Part shown: positions 36,595 to 42,205 of the stretch, one piece after another
Layout: each line of letters starts with the position of its first letter
Position numbering within the stretch: the first letter of the stretch is position 1
Assembly (NCBI GenBank): GCA_030428905.1
Contig: JAUIED010000021.1
Span: 1 to 42,205, forward strand
Source of the DNA: Gammaproteobacteria bacterium
GTDB taxonomy: Bacteria > Pseudomonadota > Gammaproteobacteria > Pseudomonadales > Azotimanducaceae
Reading direction: 5' to 3'
DNA: 42,205 nt
Notes under the pieces: model-generated
What the model was told of the DNA's origin: nothing
The model's database searches: none
The model's input: the letters and a program-made list of their open reading frames with translations, nothing else
Position numbers and translations under genes: made by a program

Positions 36595-37429
36595 TCATGG
36601 CCGGTAACCGGCCAGCGCCTGCCTCACGCTAAGCGCATCCCTGGTTTGCGCCACATCGTGCACCCGCACGATATCGGCACCGCATTCGACGGCCATCAAC
36701 GCCATGGCGATGCTGCCCGCCAGCCGCTGATCAACGTCGCGGCCAGTAATTCTGCCAACCACCGTTTTTCTGGATGCACCCAGCAAAATCGGTAGGTCAT
36801 GAACCCGCAGCGCCTCGAGGTTCGCTACAAGCGCCAGGTTGTGTTCCTGCGCCTTGCCGAAGCCGATGCCGGGGTCCAGCACAAGGCACTGATGCGGAAC
36901 CCCCGCATCCAGCGCTGCTCGAACCCGCTCGCCGAGATATCCGCGCACTTCATCAACCGGATCCTCGTAATGCGGGGCATCCTGCATTGTGTCCGGTTGA
37001 CCCTGCATGTGCATGAGGCACAGTGCAGCGGCGCTCCGAGCCACCACGTCGAACATGCGCACATCTCCACCAGCCGAGACATCATTGACCATGTGACAGC
37101 CGGCGCTGAGTGCCGCTTCAGCCACCGCAGCCTTGCGGGTGTCCACACTCAACAGGGTATCCAAGGTTCTCAGCCGTTCCATGACGGGAATCACACGCTC
37201 GAGTTCGCGCTCCACCGAAACGGCTTGCGCGCCCGGGCGCGTGGACTCGCCTCCGATATCCAGAATATCGGCTCCTGCAGCCAACATGGCGCTCGCTGCC
37301 TCGAACACGCCGTCCACGTCCACCTGGGACTGTCGCGCGAAGCGGCCGCCGTCTGAGAAGGAATCCGGGGTGATGTTGAGCACGCCCATGATGGCGGGCG
37401 TGCTCAAATCCAGGGTGCGATCCCGAGCT

Positions 37430-37452
<23 letters not shown>
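36595..37452 (-). CDS. folP: Dihydropteroate synthase
   Basis: FolP joins p-aminobenzoate to dihydropterin pyrophosphate in folate synthesis and is the sulfonamide target. From GTG 37452 it is 285 aa (E. coli 282). Motifs are [15 protein letters not shown] near residue 22, [26 protein letters not shown] and GASRKTVVG. The frame is open to 37509, but that extension overlaps the ftsH 3' end by 80 nt and has no family similarity; the GTG still overlaps ftsH by 23 nt. Note that folK, the preceding pathway step, is absent from its usual place after pcnB in this window. Confidence 0.93.
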
Positions 37453-39331
<1,879 letters not shown>

Positions 39332-39454
39332 GGGTTTACCCTCATACCTCGTATTGTCCGACAGGCCGTCTGGCCGTTCGTGTTGCTAAGCGGTGAGCTT
39401 ACACCAACCGCCCGCCCGCCGCTTTCACACGGTTTTCACTCTCTTCCATGCAGC

Positions 39455-40066
39455 TTAGCCCGTGAAGCCGCGCGCAACTGCGAACACTTCGCGGGATTCG
39501 GGGCGTGATGCCCGCGGTTTTGCGAGAACCACCTTTTCAAAAGCGCCCCTGGCTTCAGCCATCCACTCATCTACACCAGCACCCTGGAATATTTTGACCA
39601 CGAGACTGCCTTCGGGTTGCAGATAGCGGCGAGCGGCATCGAGCGCCATATCAGCCAGATACATTGCCCTGGCCTGGTCCGCCGCGCGTATCCCTGAGAT
39701 GTTGGGGGCCATATCCGACAATACAAGGTGCAGCGAAGCCTCCTGCACCAGCGCCGCCAACGCTTCATCCACCTCCGCATCGCCATAGCGACCTTCAATG
39801 GTATGGACTACACCGCTCACGCTGATGGGCAGCGGGTCGATCGCCACCAGCAGCCCACCGGCAATGCGCGACTCCACATAGCGCGTCCAGCCCCCCGGAG
39901 CTGCACCCAATTCAAGTACCCGCATGTTCCGCTGCAAAAGCTTGAAGCGCCGGTCGAGGTCTTCGAGCTTGTAGTGCGCCCGGGATACATTGCTTTCCGC
40001 CTTGGCCCGGCGGGCATATGGGTCGCGCCGCTGCCGGTCGAGCCAACGTTTAGAAGATTTGCTCAT
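39455..40066 (-). CDS. rlmE: 23S rRNA 2'-O-methyltransferase (U2552), RlmE/FtsJ
   Basis: RlmE methylates U2552 in the A-loop of 23S rRNA and aids 50S assembly. From ATG 40066 (MSKSSKRWLDRQRRDPY) it is 203 aa (E. coli 209). The SAM site ELGAAPGGW and the catalytic K-D-K-E set (in SRAHYKLEDLD, LSDMAPN, LVVKIFQG and the following Glu) are present. Upstream in-frame ATGs exist (40075, 40102) but extend beyond the family start and into yhbY. It is divergent from yhbY with only 21 bp between start codons, and 123 bp before ftsH. Confidence 0.94.
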   Translation of the reverse strand: MSKSSKRWLDRQRRDPYARRAKAESNVSRAHYKLEDLDRRFKLLQRNMRVLELGAAPGGWTRYVESRIAGGLLVAIDPLPISVSGVVHTIEGRYGDAEVDEALAALVQEASLHLVLSDMAPNISGIRAADQARAMYLADMALDAARRYLQPEGSLVVKIFQGAGVDEWMAEARGAFEKVVLAKPRASRPESREVFAVARGFTG

Positions 40067-40071
40067 GCTCT

Positions 40072-40083
40072 GCATTACAATGC
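40072..40083. promoter_or_regulatory. Near-palindromic bidirectional -10 region between rlmE and yhbY
   Basis: GCATTACAATGC reads as a -10 on both strands: TACAAT (40076-40081, plus) and TGTAAT (40074-40079, minus). For rlmE a -35-like TTGCGT lies 17 bp upstream (40097-40102). No good -35 is seen for yhbY. Each start codon lies about 7 nt beyond its -10, so both RNAs may begin at or next to the ATG. Confidence 0.5.
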
Positions 40084-40087
40084 GCCA

Positions 40088-40411
40088 ATGAGCCAAACGC
40101 AAAATGTTCTAGACGCTGCCACCCGCCGCAAGCTGCGGCGCATCGCGCATCACCTGCACCCGGTCGTCAGCATCGGCGAGAACGGCCTCACTGATGGTGT
40201 GGTCGCAGAAACCGAACGGGCCCTGCATGACCACGAGTTGATCAAAATCCGGGTGCACGGCGGTGAGCGCGATGCGCGCCATGTCGTCATCGAGGAACTC
40301 ATTCAGCGCGTGCACGCTATCGAAGTACAGCGCATCGGCAAGGTAGTGGTGATCTACAAGAAAAACCTGAAGCCCAACGAGAAGCTGTCGAACCTGAAGC
40401 GGTTCACCTGA
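40088..40411 (+). CDS. yhbY: Ribosome assembly RNA-binding protein YhbY
   Basis: This 107-aa CRM-domain protein associates with pre-50S particles. The family pattern RKLRRIAHHLHPVVSIGENGLTDGVV, then HELIKIRVHGGERDARH and GKVVVIYKKN (with the usual GxxG-like loop GENG), is intact. The ATG at 40088 has no Shine-Dalgarno; a -10-like TACAAT ends 6 nt before it, so a leaderless message is possible. It is the only plus-strand gene in the last 17 kb and converges with greA, leaving an 8-bp gap. Confidence 0.94.
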   Translation: MSQTQNVLDAATRRKLRRIAHHLHPVVSIGENGLTDGVVAETERALHDHELIKIRVHGGERDARHVVIEELIQRVHAIEVQRIGKVVVIYKKNLKPNEKLSNLKRFT

Positions 40412-40419
40412 CTGGGCCC

Positions 40420-40893
40420 TCAGCCGTACTCGACGTTGTCGATCTCGAACTGTTGCTCACCGCCGGGGGTGATGATGACCACCTCATCACCAACGGATTT
40501 ACCGATCACACCGCGGGCAATGGGCGACATCACGGAGATTTTCTTGGCTTTCAGGTCCGCCTCATCTTCTCCGACAATTTTATAGGTCACGGTTTCTTCG
40601 GTATCGACATTCACAAGCGTGACCTTGACGCCGAAGATTACCTTATCGCCGGGCGGAATCTTGGAGATGTCGATGATCTGGGCATCCGCCAGCTTGCCTT
40701 CGATCTCCTGTATGCGCCCCTCGTTGAAGCCCTGCTGCTCTTTCGCCGCATGGTACTCCGCGTTTTCACGCAGGTCCCCGTGCTCGCGTGCAACACCGAT
40801 GGCCTTGGATATTTCCTGGCGCAGAGTGGTTTTGCGGTGCTGAAGCTCCGCACGCAGCGCCTCGGAGCCTTCTACTGTCATGGGGATAGGCAT
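40420..40893 (-). CDS. greA: Transcription elongation factor GreA
   Basis: GreA rescues backtracked RNA polymerase through the secondary channel, the same channel used by DksA. At 157 aa it matches E. coli (158). The N-terminal coiled coil with the acidic tip ([22 protein letters not shown]) and the C-terminal FKBP-like domain ([28 protein letters not shown]) are present. The ATG at 40893 gives MPIPMTVEG, like E. coli MQAIPMTLRG. The frame is open further back into carB but without similarity. It lies 14 nt after carB. Confidence 0.96.
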   Translation of the reverse strand: MPIPMTVEGSEALRAELQHRKTTLRQEISKAIGVAREHGDLRENAEYHAAKEQQGFNEGRIQEIEGKLADAQIIDISKIPPGDKVIFGVKVTLVNVDTEETVTYKIVGEDEADLKAKKISVMSPIARGVIGKSVGDEVVIITPGGEQQFEIDNVEYG

Positions 40894-40907
40894 GGTGGAA
40901 TTGTCCG

Positions 40908-42205
40908 CTAAGCGTGCATGTCCTGCAAACAACGCACTTCCTCGCCAAGGCCCTGAGCAATTGCCGCAACGAACGCTTCGCCCGCCGCCAGCGTCGTGGT
41001 GTAACACACCTTGTTGGCCAGAGCGATGCGACGAATGATTGCCGAGTCAGCGATGGACTGGCGACCCTCCGTGGAATTGATGATGAGGTCGATCTGTTCG
41101 TTCTTCAGCAGGTCAGCGACGTTCGGCCGCCCCTCACCGACTTTGTCGACAATTTCGCAGGGCACCCCGGCAGCATTGAGTACGCGGGCCGTGCCACGGG
41201 TTGCAATCAGTTTGAATCCGAGATCCACCAGCCCGCGGCCAACACCGACCACGCCGGGTCGATCCGACGCCTTGACGCTGAGGAACGCACGCCCCCCTTT
41301 GGGCAGCTCAACCCCCGCTGCAAGAGAGGCTTTCGCGAACGCCTCACCAAACGTCACGCCGGTGCCCATCACCTCGCCGGTAGACTTCATCTCCGGCCCG
41401 AGGATGGGATCGACCCCGGGGAACTTGACGAAAGGAAACACCGATTCTTTGACGTTCACGAAGCGCGGTTGAATCTCCTCGGTGAAACCCTGCGATTCGA
41501 GGCTCATGCCTGCCATGCAGCGCGCAGCGACCTTGGCCAGCGACACCCCAATGCACTTGGAAACGAACGGCACGGTACGCGACGCGCGCGGATTGACTTC
41601 GAGCACGAAGATGTCGCCATCCTGCACCGCGAGCTGCACGTTCATCAGGCCAATGACACCGAGCTCCAGGGCCATGGCGGCTACCTGGCTGCGTATCTCA
41701 TTCTGCAGTTCCACGCTCAGATCACGCGGCGGCAGGGAGCAGGCCGAGTCACCAGAGTGCACACCCGCCTGCTCGATGTGTTGCATGATGGCGCCGATGA
41801 CGACCCGCTCGCCGTCGCTGACTGCATCCACATCCACCTCGATGGCCTGATCGAGGAAGCGGTCGAGCAGCACCGGCGCATCGTTCGACACGTCCACCGC
41901 CCGCATCAGGTACTCCCTGAGCTCATCATCGTCGTAGACGATCTCCATAGCCCGACCGCCGAGCACATAGGACGGCCGCACGACGATGGGATAGCCGATC
42001 TCTCCAGCACCCTTGAGACCGCTCTCTATATCCGTGGCCGTTCGGTTCGACGGCTGACGCAAGCCGAGCTTCTCGATCAGTGCCTGGAATCGTTCACGAT
42101 CCTCCGCACGATCGATGGCGTCCGGGCTTGTGCCGATGATGGGTACCCCAGCACGCTCGAGCGCATCGACCAGCTTCAACGGCGTCTGGCCACCAAACTG
42201 CACGA
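40908..42205 (-). CDS. carB: Carbamoyl-phosphate synthase large chain, C-terminal part (cut by window edge)
   Basis: About 432 residues of an enzyme of roughly 1070 aa are visible. CarB makes carbamoyl phosphate for arginine and pyrimidines. The segment covers the second ATP-grasp unit ([44 protein letters not shown]), which phosphorylates carbamate, and the C-terminal MGS-like allosteric domain (about the last 140 residues). The N-terminal half and start lie beyond the right edge. It is followed directly by greA, the order known from Pseudomonas. Confidence 0.97.
   Translation of the reverse strand, partial: VQFGGQTPLKLVDALERAGVPIIGTSPDAIDRAEDRERFQALIEKLGLRQPSNRTATDIESGLKGAGEIGYPIVVRPSYVLGGRAMEIVYDDDELREYLMRAVDVSNDAPVLLDRFLDQAIEVDVDAVSDGERVVIGAIMQHIEQAGVHSGDSACSLPPRDLSVELQNEIRSQVAAMALELGVIGLMNVQLAVQDGDIFVLEVNPRASRTVPFVSKCIGVSLAKVAARCMAGMSLESQGFTEEIQPRFVNVKESVFPFVKFPGVDPILGPEMKSTGEVMGTGVTFGEAFAKASLAAGVELPKGGRAFLSVKASDRPGVVGVGRGLVDLGFKLIATRGTARVLNAAGVPCEIVDKVGEGRPNVADLLKNEQIDLIINSTEGRQSIADSAIIRRIALANKVCYTTTLAAGEAFVAAIAQGLGEEVRCLQDMHA

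Noticed and set aside
39728-40087. Upstream extension of yhbY
   Set aside because: It is antisense to rlmE. The CRM domain starts after 40088, and no homology exists upstream.
40894-41007. Extension of greA into carB
   Set aside because: No GreA similarity; it overlaps the well-conserved carB C-terminus.

Overview
The window is a core chromosomal segment of a gammaproteobacterium. The evidence is an rrn operon with a 16S-tRNA-Ile-tRNA-Ala-23S layout, proteins closest in family features to Pseudomonas and E. coli, and gene orders familiar from that class: tyrS/M23 peptidase/anmK/erpA beside an rrn operon; gluQ/sigma54-type regulator/pcnB ... pgi/acs; and glmM-tpiA-secG-tRNA-Leu-tRNA-fMet-rimP-nusA-infB-rbfA-truB-rpsO-pnp with ftsH-folP upstream. 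Base composition is moderately GC-rich and even. No insertion sequence, integrase, prophage, CRISPR array or other transferred island is visible. I cannot fix the genus from reading alone; a marine Pseudomonadales/Cellvibrionales-type lineage is a guess.

Region 1 (1-3360) is an rrn operon on the minus strand, read right to left. It has a P1-like promoter with an AT-rich upstream element overlapping the tyrS stop codon, a boxB/boxA antitermination region, 16S, tRNA-Ile(GAT), tRNA-Ala(TGC), a second boxA, and the 5' 722 nt of 23S cut by the window edge. Complementary arms flanking 16S form the presumed RNase III stem.

Region 2 (3353-13373): tyrS leaves on the minus strand. An M23 endopeptidase and anmK (cell-wall cutting and recycling) leave on the plus strand. 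A DUF6776-bactofilin-erpA operon runs toward them. A CLC-type chloride channel, hemJ and hemL (haem synthesis) and a PfkB-family adenosine kinase follow on the plus strand.

Region 3 (13363-24857): an aminotransferase-sfsA pair is divergent from a tight plus-strand series gluQ, sigma54-activator-like regulator, pcnB, deoxynucleoside kinase, pgi, acs, SDR oxidoreductase, and then dksA. Most junctions overlap by 4 nt or abut. The regulator has lost the GAFTGA loop. The DksA carries a long Lys/Ala-rich N-terminal extension and only half of the zinc-finger cysteines, and its stop codon lies in a 20-bp tandem repeat.

Region 4 (24879-42205) is the translation/transcription supercluster on the minus strand: carB-greA; rlmE; ftsH-folP-glmM-tpiA-secG-tRNA-Leu; tRNA-fMet; rimP-nusA-infB-rbfA-truB-rpsO-pnp, ending in a strong terminator. 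The only plus-strand gene here is yhbY, divergent from rlmE across a near-palindromic promoter.

The genes are nearly all housekeeping: rRNA and ribosome maturation, translation initiation, transcript elongation control, RNA decay, peptidoglycan precursor synthesis and recycling, folate, haem and acetate metabolism. I found no obvious new multi-gene system. The points most worth a second look are local: the secG stop codon sharing a base with tRNA-Leu, the atypical DksA and regulator, repeats at two loci, direct repeats upstream of the tRNA-fMet promoter, and a symmetric promoter that may make two leaderless mRNAs.
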